From G965207335 sp965207335 (GTDB taxonomy: Bacteria > Pseudomonadota > Gammaproteobacteria > PS1 > Pseudothioglobaceae): DNA of 64,000 bases. The position numbers and the translations under genes are program-made. Location: positions 1,904,150-1,968,149 of the forward strand of contig OZ242267.1 of the NCBI GenBank assembly GCA_965207335.1, given 5' to 3'. This document shows, in pieces, positions 25,917 to 34,262 of this stretch; within the stretch, counting starts at the first letter, position 1; each line of letters starts with the position of its first letter. The notes under the pieces are model-generated. The model saw only the letters and a list, made by a program, of their open reading frames with translations. It had not been told where the DNA came from and did no database searches.

Positions 25917-26995
25917 AATAATGTTGATATAGTTTTGCCTATAATAGTTTTGCTATCTTGGTTTAATTGATGGTAGATTTTATTAAATTCTGCTATTAAT
26001 AGGCTATTATCACTAGCTAAAAGCTGTAATGATTGTTTGGCTATATTTTCTTTGTTGGCATTTTTTTGAATAAGCTCTGGCACCAAAGGTTTATTGCTTA
26101 AAATATTAGGTAGCGATACATACGGAATATTGATTAATATTTTAGCAATTAAATAGCTGGTAGTTGATAATTTATAAACTACCACCATAGGTACCCCTAT
26201 AATTAATGCCTCAAGTGTTGCCGTGCCTGATGCTATAATTACTAAGTCTGATTTTTGTAGTTGATTATGACTATCATTAAAGGTAATATCAATATTTAAG
26301 TTAGCTATTCTAGGTTTTATCCACGGTAATAATTTATCATTTACTAGGGCCATACTAAATTTTAAGTTGGCATTATTTTTTTTCATAACACTAATAGCAT
26401 CAAGCATAGTTGGTAGAATAGCTTTAATTTCACTAGTCCTTGAGCCGGGCATTATTAAAACATTATTAGTTTTTGTATAATTAATTCTAGGGGATAAAAT
26501 TTTAGTAATAGGGTGACCAACAAATACTGCGTTAATTTTATGTTTACGATAAAAATCTACTTCAAATGGGAATAAACATAATATTATATCGGTATATTTT
26601 TTAATTTTTCGCACTCTATAAGAACGCCAAGCCCATACAGAGGGACTAATAAAATGAATGGTTTTAATACCGTTTTGTTTTAGTTTTTTTTCAATTTTAA
26701 AGTTAAAATCAGGGCTATCTACACCAATAAATAATTGTGGTTTTTGGGTTATAATTTCTTTTATTATTTGTTTTCTAAGAGCTATTAATTGCGGTAATTT
26801 TTTTAAAACCTCAGTAAAACCCATAACTGATACTAAGTTTATATCCCATATTTTATAACAGCCAGCCTCTTGCATTTTATTGCCTGCTAAGCCAAAAAAA
26901 CTTAATTTATCATTATCTTCACTTAAAGATTTTATTAGCCAAGAAGCCAGTAAATCTCCAGAATGTTCGGCGGCACTTATGGCTATTTTTATCAT
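25910..26995 (-). CDS. lpxB: Lipid-A-disaccharide synthase
   Basis: LpxB joins UDP-2,3-diacylglucosamine and lipid X into the lipid A disaccharide at the inner membrane. The 361-residue protein shows the family start AAEHSGDLLASWLI, GLAGNKMQEAG, FIGVDSPDFNFKIEKKLK, HFISPSVWAWRSYRVRKIKK, FVGHPI, LIMPGSRTSEI, and the C-terminal SGTATLEALIIGVPMVVVYK. Length matches E. coli LpxB (382). It overlaps nadC by 7 bp and its upstream neighbour by 4 bp, an unusual setting since lpxB normally sits with lpxA and fabZ. Confidence 0.95.
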   Translation of the reverse strand: MIKIAISAAEHSGDLLASWLIKSLSEDNDKLSFFGLAGNKMQEAGCYKIWDINLVSVMGFTEVLKKLPQLIALRKQIIKEIITQKPQLFIGVDSPDFNFKIEKKLKQNGIKTIHFISPSVWAWRSYRVRKIKKYTDIILCLFPFEVDFYRKHKINAVFVGHPITKILSPRINYTKTNNVLIMPGSRTSEIKAILPTMLDAISVMKKNNANLKFSMALVNDKLLPWIKPRIANLNIDITFNDSHNQLQKSDLVIIASGTATLEALIIGVPMVVVYKLSTTSYLIAKILINIPYVSLPNILSNKPLVPELIQKNANKENIAKQSLQLLASDNSLLIAEFNKIYHQLNQDSKTIIGKTISTLLC

Positions 26996-27711
26996 AATAA
27001 TTTAATAAATACATAAAATAAAGTAAATAATATTGGTTGATGTATTAAATAAATAGTTAGTGAATTATTAGAGATTTTTTTTAATGTGTAATTATTGCCA
27101 AATTGTATTCTTAATTTATTTTCTAATTGATTAAAAAACTTAGCATACGGTAGCGTCATTCCTATTAAAACTACCCCAAACCACTTAGTAAAAGTTACTA
27201 AGTCTTCACTTCTAGTAGGTAAATTAAAAACTTCTTGCCATGATAAAAACCATTTATGCGTAGGAATTAAGCCTAAAAAATTGACTATAATTAGTGATAA
27301 ACCAGTAAGTAATGCTAGTTTAGGACGATTAATAAACAATAAACACACAATACTAGCTAGAAAAATAAAATGCAAAATACCAAAATAAATCCAGTTATTA
27401 GGAAACAACCATAATGATGATAAAGTTACTAAAATAGCCCCAAGTATTATAGCTAATAAACGGCGAAAAAACACTAGCCATTGTATTTTATTTTTATGTG
27501 CTAGTTGCATACCTGCCCCTACACATAGTAAAAATAGTGCGACTATAACATTACGAGCCTGATACCAATATTCTCCATTTGGTACTTGCCAATTAACAAA
27601 GTCAAAGTATTTTAAATCATAACAAAAATGAAAAATTACCATCATAATAATTGCTAAAACACGCATTAAATCAATAATTAATAATCTTTTTATTGTTGAA
27701 TATTTAGGCAT
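26992..27711 (-). CDS. DUF1624 / heparan-alpha-glucosaminide acetyltransferase-like membrane protein
   Basis: This 239-residue integral membrane protein has about six or seven helices. The opening IDLMRVLAIIMMVIFHFCYD, the GAGMQLAHKN..Q...FFRRL segment and the terminal NSLTIYLIHQPILFTLF match the DUF1624 family, which is related to lysosomal heparan-alpha-glucosaminide N-acetyltransferase and to acyltransferase-3 proteins. Bacterial members are presumed to acylate envelope sugars, though none has a firm function that I can name. It overlaps lpxB by 4 bp, and coupling to a lipid A gene fits an envelope role. Confidence 0.78.
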   Translation of the reverse strand: MPKYSTIKRLLIIDLMRVLAIIMMVIFHFCYDLKYFDFVNWQVPNGEYWYQARNVIVALFLLCVGAGMQLAHKNKIQWLVFFRRLLAIILGAILVTLSSLWLFPNNWIYFGILHFIFLASIVCLLFINRPKLALLTGLSLIIVNFLGLIPTHKWFLSWQEVFNLPTRSEDLVTFTKWFGVVLIGMTLPYAKFFNQLENKLRIQFGNNYTLKKISNNSLTIYLIHQPILFTLFYVFIKLL

Positions 27712-27723
27712 TTTAAAATGTAA

Positions 27724-28017
27724 TTAATATTTTGGTAGTATTATTTTTTGATTTTTAGTAAATGGTTTATAAATAATTAATACACCGCCTATTGCTTGTA
27801 CTAATTGTGCTTTTGTTAATTCTAATATTTTTGTTATTATTGTTTGTTTTTCATCTTTTGTATTAGCGTTTATTTTAATTTTTAGTAGTTCATGGCGTAC
27901 AATAGTGCTATTTAATTCTTCAATTACGCCATTATTCAAGCCATTTTGTCCTATTACAATAATTGGTTTTAGGCTATGAGATAGTCTTTTTAAAAATGTT
28001 TTTTGGGTATTATTCAT
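27724..28017 (-). CDS. yhbY: CRM-domain RNA-binding protein YhbY
   Basis: YhbY binds pre-50S ribosomal subunits and assists assembly. The 97-residue protein is a single CRM domain: LKRLSHSLKPIIVIGQNGLN then GVIEELNSTIVRHELLKIKI and IGGVLIIYKPF, with the GxxG-type loop G-Q-N-G. Length matches E. coli YhbY (97). The region around its start (TATTATTCATATTTGTGTAA on the plus strand, about 28008-28027) resembles the right end of the GAGACC-type MITE, so the start may lie in a decayed copy. It sits between lysA and the DUF1624 gene. Confidence 0.93.
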   Translation of the reverse strand: MNNTQKTFLKRLSHSLKPIIVIGQNGLNNGVIEELNSTIVRHELLKIKINANTKDEKQTIITKILELTKAQLVQAIGGVLIIYKPFTKNQKIILPKY

Positions 28018-28032
28018 ATTTGTGTAAAGGTT

Positions 28033-29277
28033 TTAGGGTATTAATTGCTCTTGTTTGATAATATCTGTAATGGACTCTCTTTTACTGATTAAATAGTGTT
28101 TATTATCAACTACCATAACCTCAGCTACCTTAGGGCGAGAGTTATAATTTGACGACATGACAAAACCGTATGCCCCTGCTGATGTTATTGCTAAATAATC
28201 ATCTGCTAATAAGTTTAATTGTCTATTTTTAGCTAAAAAATCTCCTGTTTCGCATACAGGACCTACAATATCCCAATTATTTTGTACGCCATTATTTCTA
28301 GGCGATACTGGTATTATGTCATGATAAGAATTGTATAGTGTTGGACGCAATAAATCATTCATAGCACCATCAACAATAGCAAAATTTTTGTTTTTAGTTT
28401 GTTTTAAAAATTCTACTTTGGTAATAAAAATACCAGCATCACCAGTAATTGCACGACCTGGTTCTAGGATGATTTGATAATCTTTAATCTTTGCTAAAAT
28501 TTTAATTATATAGTTATTTATATCAATTTGTTTATCATCTTTATTGTATTTAATACCTATACCACCGCCTAAATCAATATGGCTAAGTTTGATATTATTT
28601 TTTGTCAATTGTTTAACTATATTTAACATTTTATCTAAGGCATCTAAAAATGGCTGTATTTCTGTTATTTGTGAGCCAATATGACAGTCAATACCAAGAA
28701 TATTTATATGACTTAATTTATGTGCATTATTATACAATGGCAATACACTATCAATATCTATACCAAATTTATTGTCTTTTAGTCCAGTAGCAATATACGG
28801 GTGAGTTTTAGCATCTATATTAGGATTAACACGAATTGATATATTGGCTATTTTATTTATTTTTTTAGCTATATTTTGCACTCTTAATAATTCTGGCTCT
28901 GATTCAATGTTAAAACATAAAATCCCTAATTCTAAAGCTTTTTGTATCTCGTAATTAGATTTTCCAACCCCAGAAAATACACATTTAGCCATATCGCCAC
29001 CTGCTACTTTTACTCTTTCTAACTCACCTATAGATACCACATCAAAGCCCGAGCCTAATTTAGATAAAGTATTAATAATATTAATATTAGAACTTGCTTT
29101 TACTGCATAGCAAATTAGATGCTTAGAGTTTTTAAATGGCTTACTAAATTTATGGTAATTATTTATAATAGTGGCTTTGGAATACACATAAAATGGCGAT
29201 TGATAGCAATTAATTAATTCATTAATAGCTACATTTTCACAATATAAAGTATTATTTTTGTATTGAAATTCTGACAT
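28033..29277 (-). CDS. lysA: Diaminopimelate decarboxylase
   Basis: LysA makes lysine by PLP-dependent decarboxylation of meso-diaminopimelate. The 414-residue protein has the PLP lysine in CYAVKASSN (K60), the SGVGKSNYEI segment, HIGSQI (about residue 215), the glycine-rich DLGGGIGI, EPGRAI and the second-subunit motif GPVCETGDFL. Length matches E. coli LysA (420). It follows the small lipoprotein gene lptM by 7 bp; the lptM-lysA order is common in gammaproteobacteria, although dapF does not follow here. Confidence 0.96.
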   Translation of the reverse strand: MSEFQYKNNTLYCENVAINELINCYQSPFYVYSKATIINNYHKFSKPFKNSKHLICYAVKASSNINIINTLSKLGSGFDVVSIGELERVKVAGGDMAKCVFSGVGKSNYEIQKALELGILCFNIESEPELLRVQNIAKKINKIANISIRVNPNIDAKTHPYIATGLKDNKFGIDIDSVLPLYNNAHKLSHINILGIDCHIGSQITEIQPFLDALDKMLNIVKQLTKNNIKLSHIDLGGGIGIKYNKDDKQIDINNYIIKILAKIKDYQIILEPGRAITGDAGIFITKVEFLKQTKNKNFAIVDGAMNDLLRPTLYNSYHDIIPVSPRNNGVQNNWDIVGPVCETGDFLAKNRQLNLLADDYLAITSAGAYGFVMSSNYNSRPKVAEVMVVDNKHYLISKRESITDIIKQEQLIP

Positions 29278-29284
29278 TTAATAT

Positions 29285-29401
29285 TTATTCTATAATTTGC
29301 TTACTAACAGTTTTGCTATCTTTTATAGGTGGTGTTAAATCTCCTATTTTCCCGCATGATATTAAAAATATTGCTAGTATTATAGTTATAATATAATTCA
29401 T
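29285..29401 (-). CDS. lptM: Small lipoprotein LptM (YifL-like)
   Basis: This 38-residue reading frame is MNYIITIILAIFLISCGKIG followed by a short polar tail containing DLTPPIKDS. It is a short signal peptide with the lipobox LISC and the CG.IG.L..PP pattern of the LptM/YifL family, a tiny outer-membrane lipoprotein that assists LptD maturation. Its position 7 bp upstream of lysA is the conserved one. It is easily missed because of its length. The lipobox and synteny make it convincing. Confidence 0.8.
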   Translation of the reverse strand: MNYIITIILAIFLISCGKIGDLTPPIKDSKTVSKQIIE

Positions 29402-29452
29402 AAAAAGCACTTTATGGCATGAGAAAATTAGTAAATTTAACTAAGGTTATTT

Positions 29453-30109
29453 TCAACTTACTGGCAATACCTTAGAGAAGTTTTTAATAGCATCAAAACC
29501 AGAAAAATCTACTAATGGTAGTTTTATGCTAGGCTGACTAATACCAATAGTTTTAACACCGTATTCTTTGGCTATTTTTAATACATCGAGACGGTCGTCA
29601 AAAAATACTGTTTTATTTTTATTAAATGTTATATTATTTTCTAAACTGTGCCAAAATTTTTGCTCGTATTTTTGGCTATTATAATCACAAGCAGAGATAA
29701 TTTTATCAAAATATCTAGCTAATTTACTAAGACGCATTTTTAATTCTACAGCTTCTTTTGGTGCATCTGATATTAAAATAATATTTTTCTTTTGCATTTG
29801 AGCTTCTTGTAAAAATTGCTCAACAAATGGATGGATTATTATTAAATCCGCTACTTGCTCTATTAAGCCTGCTATATCAATATCAAGTATTTCACTCCAA
29901 TATTGTATTGATTGGCAATTAGAGCTTTTAGTTATAAATGCTTGATATATTTTATACCCTGCTTTTTGTGTGTTTATGTTATGTTTTTTGGCGTATTGTT
30001 TGACAAGATAATCTTGCCAAAAATAAATATCAAAACTCATATCTAATAGTGTACCATCCATATCTAACAGAATAGTTTCTATTTGTTGCCAATTAATTAT
30101 TTTAGACAT
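29453..30109 (-). CDS. yrfG: HAD-family GMP/IMP nucleotidase (YrfG-like)
   Basis: This 218-residue HAD hydrolase has motif I LLDMDGTLLDMSFDIYFWQD (D16 and D18), motif II in NIILISDAPKEAVELKMRL, and motif III/IV around VFFDDRLDVLKIAKEYGVKT. The phrase LDMDGTLLD..FD..FW and its position next to nudE match YrfG, the purine 5'-nucleotidase adjacent to nudE in E. coli. It lies 101 bp downstream of nudE; between them is an inverted repeat (TAAAAACAC near 30172 and GTGTTTTA near 30193) that may terminate part of the nudE transcription. Confidence 0.85.
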   Translation of the reverse strand: MSKIINWQQIETILLDMDGTLLDMSFDIYFWQDYLVKQYAKKHNINTQKAGYKIYQAFITKSSNCQSIQYWSEILDIDIAGLIEQVADLIIIHPFVEQFLQEAQMQKKNIILISDAPKEAVELKMRLSKLARYFDKIISACDYNSQKYEQKFWHSLENNITFNKNKTVFFDDRLDVLKIAKEYGVKTIGISQPSIKLPLVDFSGFDAIKNFSKVLPVS

Positions 30110-30210
30110 ATTAAAGATAAATAAAGATTAAGTTATTATTTTACCATTAACTTGTATTTCATCCTAAGCTAAAAACACCCATATAAAAAGCAGTGTTTTA
30201 TACACAGTAT

Positions 30211-30768
30211 TCAATTTAATGCAGTATTCTTTTTTAGATATTCCCTAACTAAATACAGTGCCGCTATACTTCTTCCCTCTGATATATCGTCATCATATAC
30301 CCACTCATCTAACTTAGATAATTTTCTTTTAACAACTTCCAGTGGTTCAGGCTCATCGCCTAATAGTTGCTCACTGTATAAATTTCTAGCTAATAATATA
30401 TGGGTAAAATTTGATTGATAGCCCGGGGCTAGAGTCATAGTTTTTAATAGTTTTATATTTTTAGCACCGTAGGATATTTCCTCTTTTAATTCTCTATTTG
30501 CACATTCAATAATAGATTCACCGCTATCTATTTTGCCCTTAGGACATACTAATTCGTATTTATCTGTACCACCTGAGTATTCGTAAATCATTAATACAGT
30601 ATCATCGTCAAGCATAGGCACAACTAATACTGCTCCCTCATTACTGCCTTTTAGTCGCTCATAGGTTCTGTTGCAGCCGTTGCTAAACTTAAGCTTCATT
30701 TGCTGGATATTAAAATGCCTAGTGCTAGCTATATTTTTTATACTTAATATTTTGGGTTTTTTATTCAT
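30211..30768 (-). CDS. nudE: Nudix hydrolase NudE (ADP-ribose / ADP-compound pyrophosphatase)
   Basis: NudE hydrolyses ADP-ribose, NADH and diadenosine polyphosphates. The 185-residue protein carries a perfect Nudix box (residues 78-100, G-x5-E-x7-RELKEE-x-G-type: GKIDSGESIIECANRELKEE). The flanking CPKGKIDSGE and TLAPGYQSNFTHILLARNLY are typical of NudE. Length matches E. coli NudE (186), and the neighbour is yrfG as in E. coli. It is divergent from a metallo-hydrolase gene across only 39 bp. Confidence 0.92.
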   Translation of the reverse strand: MNKKPKILSIKNIASTRHFNIQQMKLKFSNGCNRTYERLKGSNEGAVLVVPMLDDDTVLMIYEYSGGTDKYELVCPKGKIDSGESIIECANRELKEEISYGAKNIKLLKTMTLAPGYQSNFTHILLARNLYSEQLLGDEPEPLEVVKRKLSKLDEWVYDDDISEGRSIAALYLVREYLKKNTALN

Positions 30769-30807
30769 ATCCTATGTTAAAATTACTATTTTTTAACTTA
30801 TTTTATT

Positions 30808-31815
30808 ATGAAAAAGCTTATATTTGTAGTAATATTTATCATAATATTATTATTAATCAAATTATACATTCCAAAAGATGAGGCAGGTAGTTCTAGTAAT
30901 AAGACATTAGAATCTCAGGCGTGGGTATTAAACGGCAAAGAATATAAGTTTGTAAATACCGTAGGCGATGTATTTGTAATGCACGGTCCTAAGGGCAATC
31001 CTAGTAAAATAAATGAAGGTTTTATGAATAATCCAGCATTTATAATAGCTAATAATGGATTAATTGTTATTGACCCCGGCTCTAGTTATTTAGTAGGTAA
31101 AAAAGTAATCAAGCAAATAGAGCAAATTAGCACTAAACCTATTTTAGCAGTATTTAATACTCATATACACGGCGATCATTGGCTAGGAAATCAAGCCATA
31201 ATTGAAAAATATCCTGATGCAAAAATATACGCCCATCCAAAAATGATAGTTGATGCTAAAAATGGTGAAGGTGATGAGTGGGTTGAATTAATGAACACAT
31301 TAACAGAAGGTTTATCAAAAGGCACAGTTGCAACTTATCCAACAAATGCAGCCGAAAACCAGCAAGTAATAACCATTGATAATAAACAATTTAAGGTACA
31401 TAGCCCTTATGCAAGGTCGCATACCGATACCGATATTATGATAGAAAATATAGATGATAAAGTGTTATTTTTAGGAGATAATGGTCTTAATAACCGTATG
31501 GGTAGATTTACTGATATTTCTAGTATGTTAAATAATATAAAAACCTTAGAATATGCAATTGCTCTAAATTTACCCCATTATACCCCAGGACATGGATTAT
31601 CAGGTAATGCAAATACTGCGGTTAAACCATTTTTAGACTATTTAAAAATTCTTAAAACTAATGTTAAAAAAGGCTATGATGATGATTTAGCTGATTTTGA
31701 GATTAAGCCATTAGTATTAGAAAAGGTTAAAGATTATCAAAATTGGAGTGAATTTGATGAGCAATTTGGTAGAAATATTAATAAAATGTATTTAGAGATA
31801 GAAGAGTTAGATTAA
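30808..31815 (+). CDS. Membrane-anchored metallo-beta-lactamase-fold hydrolase
   Basis: This 335-residue protein has an N-terminal signal peptide or anchor (residues 3-19, KLIFVVIFIIILLLIKL) and a periplasmic MBL fold. The zinc motif is NTHIHGDHWLGNQAI (H119, H121, D123, H124), with further ligands probably in ARSHTDTDI and TPGHGLSG. The start of the fold (GFMNNPAFIIANNGLIVIDP) resembles the SoxH / quinoprotein-relay subgroup of MBL proteins, whose substrates are unknown; assignment to that subgroup is only by resemblance. Its 3' end overlaps the convergent ogt gene by 9 bp. Confidence 0.82.
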   Translation: MKKLIFVVIFIIILLLIKLYIPKDEAGSSSNKTLESQAWVLNGKEYKFVNTVGDVFVMHGPKGNPSKINEGFMNNPAFIIANNGLIVIDPGSSYLVGKKVIKQIEQISTKPILAVFNTHIHGDHWLGNQAIIEKYPDAKIYAHPKMIVDAKNGEGDEWVELMNTLTEGLSKGTVATYPTNAAENQQVITIDNKQFKVHSPYARSHTDTDIMIENIDDKVLFLGDNGLNNRMGRFTDISSMLNNIKTLEYAIALNLPHYTPGHGLSGNANTAVKPFLDYLKILKTNVKKGYDDDLADFEIKPLVLEKVKDYQNWSEFDEQFGRNINKMYLEIEELD

Positions 31816-32145
31816 AAAATCTTTTTTATTAACAATCTTATTATCAATAATTGTCAAACCTTCTTGTTGTAATAATTTTATTTTTGCTTTTATCCCCCTA
31901 GCAAAACCACCAATAGAGCCATCGCTACTTATTACCCTATGACAGGGAACAATGGGGGCAAAAGGGTTTTTATTCATAGCATTACCTACGGCACGAGCTG
32001 CTTTAGGGTTATTTATTTTTTCTGCTAGCTTCTTGTAAGTTGTTATTTTACCCTTAGGAATTTTTAATAATGCTAGGTAGCATTGTTTTTGAAAATTCGT
32101 TATTTTTTTAAATTTTTTTACTTGATTTACTAGAGACCTTTGCAT
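31807..32145 (-). CDS. ogt: O6-methylguanine-DNA methyltransferase-like protein (short form)
   Basis: This 112-residue protein is the DNA-binding alkyltransferase domain alone. It shows FQKQCYLALLKIPKGKITTY, the helix-turn-helix arginine-finger segment RAVGNAMNKNP, and the alkyl-acceptor Cys in VPCHRVI (C68), followed by GSIGGFARGIKAK. The intact PCHR means it could be an active suicide methyltransferase rather than an alkyltransferase-like protein, which has Trp there. The only good start codon, ATG at 32143-32145, lies inside the terminal repeat of the adjacent MITE, so the first five residues (MQRSL) come from the element. The native N-terminus may therefore have been replaced. Confidence 0.85.
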   Translation of the reverse strand: MQRSLVNQVKKFKKITNFQKQCYLALLKIPKGKITTYKKLAEKINNPKAARAVGNAMNKNPFAPIVPCHRVISSDGSIGGFARGIKAKIKLLQQEGLTIIDNKIVNKKDFLI

Positions 32146-32296
32146 AAATAGGGATGATTAACAGAATTCTGATTTTTGCTTAATTGATGATATTCTATCA
32201 AGCCTGCCCTAGTTGTTCTAAAGCTGGTTTGATAAAAATTATTAAGTGAGTGGAAAGCGGGGTTCTGATGATTATTCATGTTTATGTAAAGGTCTC
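32133..32296 (+). mobile_element. 164-bp GAGACC-type MITE fused to both neighbouring genes
   Basis: A full copy running from GAGACCTTTGCATAAATAGG to TTATGTAAAGGTCTC. Its left repeat contains the ATG of ogt, and its right end supplies the last eight codons (MRPLHKHE) and the stop of kdsC. The core carries TATCAAGCCTGCCCTAG pairing with GCTGGTTTGATA, so RNA from either strand would fold. Confidence 0.8.
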
Positions 32297-32820
32297 ATAT
32301 ATTCATTAGAATAATTTTGATACTTTAAAAGCATATCACAAACCTCTCGTACTGCACCATTACCACCATTTTTTTTGGTAATATAATGAGCATAAGTTTT
32401 AACACTATCCACAGCATTATTAACCGCAACAGCCCAGCCAATTTTAGTCATAATACTTAAATCTATTATATCGTCACCAATATATGCTATTTCAGCTAAG
32501 TTTAGTTTAAGTTTTTTCATTAATTTATCAAGAGCAATAGTTTTATCACTTTGTCCTTGATAATAATATTTAATGCCTAAATTATCCATTCTACTATTAA
32601 CAGCAGGGGAGTTTCTAGCACTAATAACAGCAACTTCAATGCCGTTTTTGATAATTGCTTGCAAACCATATCCATCTTGAGAATGAAATCTTTTTAACTC
32701 GTTACCATCTTTATCAAAATACAATCCGCCGTCTGTTAGCACTCCATCTACATCACATATTAATAATTTTATTTTTTTTGCTTTTAAATAATTTATATCT
32801 AACATTTTATTTTTTGCCAA
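32272..32820 (-). CDS. kdsC: 3-deoxy-D-manno-octulosonate 8-phosphate phosphatase
   Basis: KdsC removes phosphate from KDO-8-phosphate, a step in the synthesis of the LPS inner core. The 182-residue HAD enzyme has motif I LLICDVDGVLTDGGLYF (D23, D25), VAVISARNSPAV, and IAYIGDDIIDLSIM. The loop FHSQDGYGLQAI is characteristic of KdsC. The normal end would be near YQNYSNEY; the last eight residues and the stop codon are contributed by the inserted MITE, so the C-terminus is altered without loss of the core. It overlaps ampD by 22 bp if the first ATG is used, or by 7 bp from the ATG at 32805. Confidence 0.93.
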   Translation of the reverse strand: MAKNKMLDINYLKAKKIKLLICDVDGVLTDGGLYFDKDGNELKRFHSQDGYGLQAIIKNGIEVAVISARNSPAVNSRMDNLGIKYYYQGQSDKTIALDKLMKKLKLNLAEIAYIGDDIIDLSIMTKIGWAVAVNNAVDSVKTYAHYITKKNGGNGAVREVCDMLLKYQNYSNEYMRPLHKHE

Positions 32821-33320
32821 TCAAAAGCATCTCCAGGGTCTGTTTTTCGCTCTGGTGCTATATAGCTATGAGATACTATATCTATTATGGGGTAATTTTC
32901 TTTTAATTGTTGTATTATATAGTTTAATTGTTGGTATTGTTTATTTTCATACCCAATATCATCGCTACCCTCTAACTCAATACCTATGGAAAAATCATTA
33001 CAATTTTCAATACCATTATAATTAGATTCTCCAGCATGCCATGCTCTTTTATCAAATGGCACAAATTGGACTATATCACCATCTCTTTTGATAAATATAT
33101 GAGACGATACTTTGATATTTTTAAGGTTTTTAAAATAACTATGGCTATTATAATCTAGCTTATTTAAAAAAAAATCCTCAACAAAACTACCACCATATTG
33201 TTTTGGTGGCAGGCTAATATTATGAATTACTATTAAACTAATATTGCTATTATTAGGGCGGTTATTATAATTTGGTGAGGGCAAAAACCTTGCATTTGCT
33301 AATTTATGTTTGCTAATCAT
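32799..33320 (-). CDS. ampD: 1,6-anhydro-N-acetylmuramyl-L-alanine amidase
   Basis: AmpD cleaves anhydro-muropeptides in the cytoplasm during cell-wall recycling. From the chosen start the protein has 173 residues, close to E. coli AmpD (183). The zinc ligands are visible in LIVIHNISLP and in the C-terminal VSHSYIAPERKTDPGDAFDW; YGG.FVEDFFLNKLD and CNDFSIGIELEG are also AmpD-like. I place the start at 33320 because that ATG forms an ATGA overlap with the nuclease stop codon; the frame is open 18 codons further upstream, to 33374, but those residues lie inside the nuclease gene and do not resemble AmpD. Confidence 0.92.
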   Translation of the reverse strand: MISKHKLANARFLPSPNYNNRPNNSNISLIVIHNISLPPKQYGGSFVEDFFLNKLDYNSHSYFKNLKNIKVSSHIFIKRDGDIVQFVPFDKRAWHAGESNYNGIENCNDFSIGIELEGSDDIGYENKQYQQLNYIIQQLKENYPIIDIVSHSYIAPERKTDPGDAFDWQKIKC

Positions 33321-33805
33321 TTGTTTTTTCTTCGCCATATACTTGGCTTTTCTGGTGGTGATTGAAAAGACCAAAATCCCTTATTATTTTTTATGGCTTG
33401 TTGTTCAATATCTTTGTAATTATAGTAAGAAAAAGCCATACCATCTGCTACCATTTTTTCAGCAATATTTGTTGCACCTTTATTAATTTTTACAAGCAAC
33501 CTATTATATTTATCAATACCTAAAACCTTTATTTTTAGCTCGCCTTTGGTGTTATTTAGTATTTTGCGTAGGTGATTTTTGGCTAATAAACCACAGTCAA
33601 TAACATAATTAGGGTATTTAGTGCATTTTTGCTTCATCTCTGGGGTGTCTATGCCTTGTATTCTGGTTTTTATACTAACACTGTCACCGTCTATAATATA
33701 TAATGATTTATATGATGCTAATATTATGTCACTTTGATTATTTATCATAGCAAAATTTGGATAGTTAAGCACTAGTAAAATAGTCGTTATGATAATTTTT
33801 GACAT
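33317..33805 (-). CDS. Secreted thermonuclease-family nuclease
   Basis: This 162-residue protein has a signal peptide (about residues 1-19, IIITTILLVLNYPNFA) and a staphylococcal-nuclease-like fold. YIIDGDSVSI and IQGIDTPEMKQKC carry the calcium and catalytic Asp/Arg region of the family, and LGIDKYNRLLVKINKGATNI with MVADGMAFSYYNY follow the usual order; the C-terminal KGFW is also typical. It probably degrades nucleic acids in the periplasm or outside the cell. It overlaps ampD by 4 bp (ATGA) in a nuc-ampD-kdsC run on the minus strand. Confidence 0.85.
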   Translation of the reverse strand: MSKIIITTILLVLNYPNFAMINNQSDIILASYKSLYIIDGDSVSIKTRIQGIDTPEMKQKCTKYPNYVIDCGLLAKNHLRKILNNTKGELKIKVLGIDKYNRLLVKINKGATNIAEKMVADGMAFSYYNYKDIEQQAIKNNKGFWSFQSPPEKPSIWRRKNK

Positions 33806-33862
33806 AGTAAAATTATATCTTAATTAAGTATTAACTTAGCAGTAAAAATAACTTGGTTAAAA

Positions 33863-34258
33863 ATGGTAAAAAATACACATAAAATTTTAGCAAAAATAAA
33901 ATTTAATAAAACAGGGTTAATTCCAGTTATAGCCCAAGATTATAACAACAACGATATTTTAATGTTTGCATGGATGAATGAAGAAGCTTTAAAATTAACC
34001 ATAGAGAGAAAAATGGCATTTTATTATTCTCGTTCTAGGCAAAAACTATGGCAAAAGGGTGAGAAATCTGGCTATACTCAAGAAGTAAAAGAAATTTTTA
34101 CTGACTGCGATAATGATGTTATTTTATTAAAAATAGTGCAAAATGGTGGTATTAGTTGTCACACTGGTAGAAAAAGCTGTTTTTTTAGTAAATTAATGGC
34201 TAATAAATGGCAAACTATAAGCGATATTATTAAAAATCCAGAGGATATTTATAAGTAA
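33863..34258 (+). CDS. hisI: Phosphoribosyl-AMP cyclohydrolase
   Basis: HisI opens the adenine ring of phosphoribosyl-AMP in histidine synthesis. The 131-residue monofunctional protein shows FAWMNEEALKLTIERKMAFY, YSRSRQKLWQKGEKSGYTQ, and the zinc-binding cysteines in FTDCDNDVILLKI and NGGISCHTGRKSCFF. The hisE function is a separate gene 4 bp downstream, unlike the fused hisIE of E. coli. Together they begin a hisI-hisE-tatABC cluster common in beta- and gammaproteobacteria. Confidence 0.95.
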   Translation: MVKNTHKILAKIKFNKTGLIPVIAQDYNNNDILMFAWMNEEALKLTIERKMAFYYSRSRQKLWQKGEKSGYTQEVKEIFTDCDNDVILLKIVQNGGISCHTGRKSCFFSKLMANKWQTISDIIKNPEDIYK

Positions 34259-34262
34259 ACTT

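Noticed and set aside
27990..28035. Decayed GAGACC-type MITE at the yhbY start
   Set aside because: Only the right-end segment (TATTATTCATATTTGTGTAAAG-like) is similar; no matching left end was found, so it is mentioned under yhbY but not annotated.
33321..33374. N-terminal extension of AmpD to the upstream ATG
   Set aside because: These 18 codons lie inside the nuclease gene and do not resemble AmpD; the ATG at 33320 forms a typical ATGA overlap.
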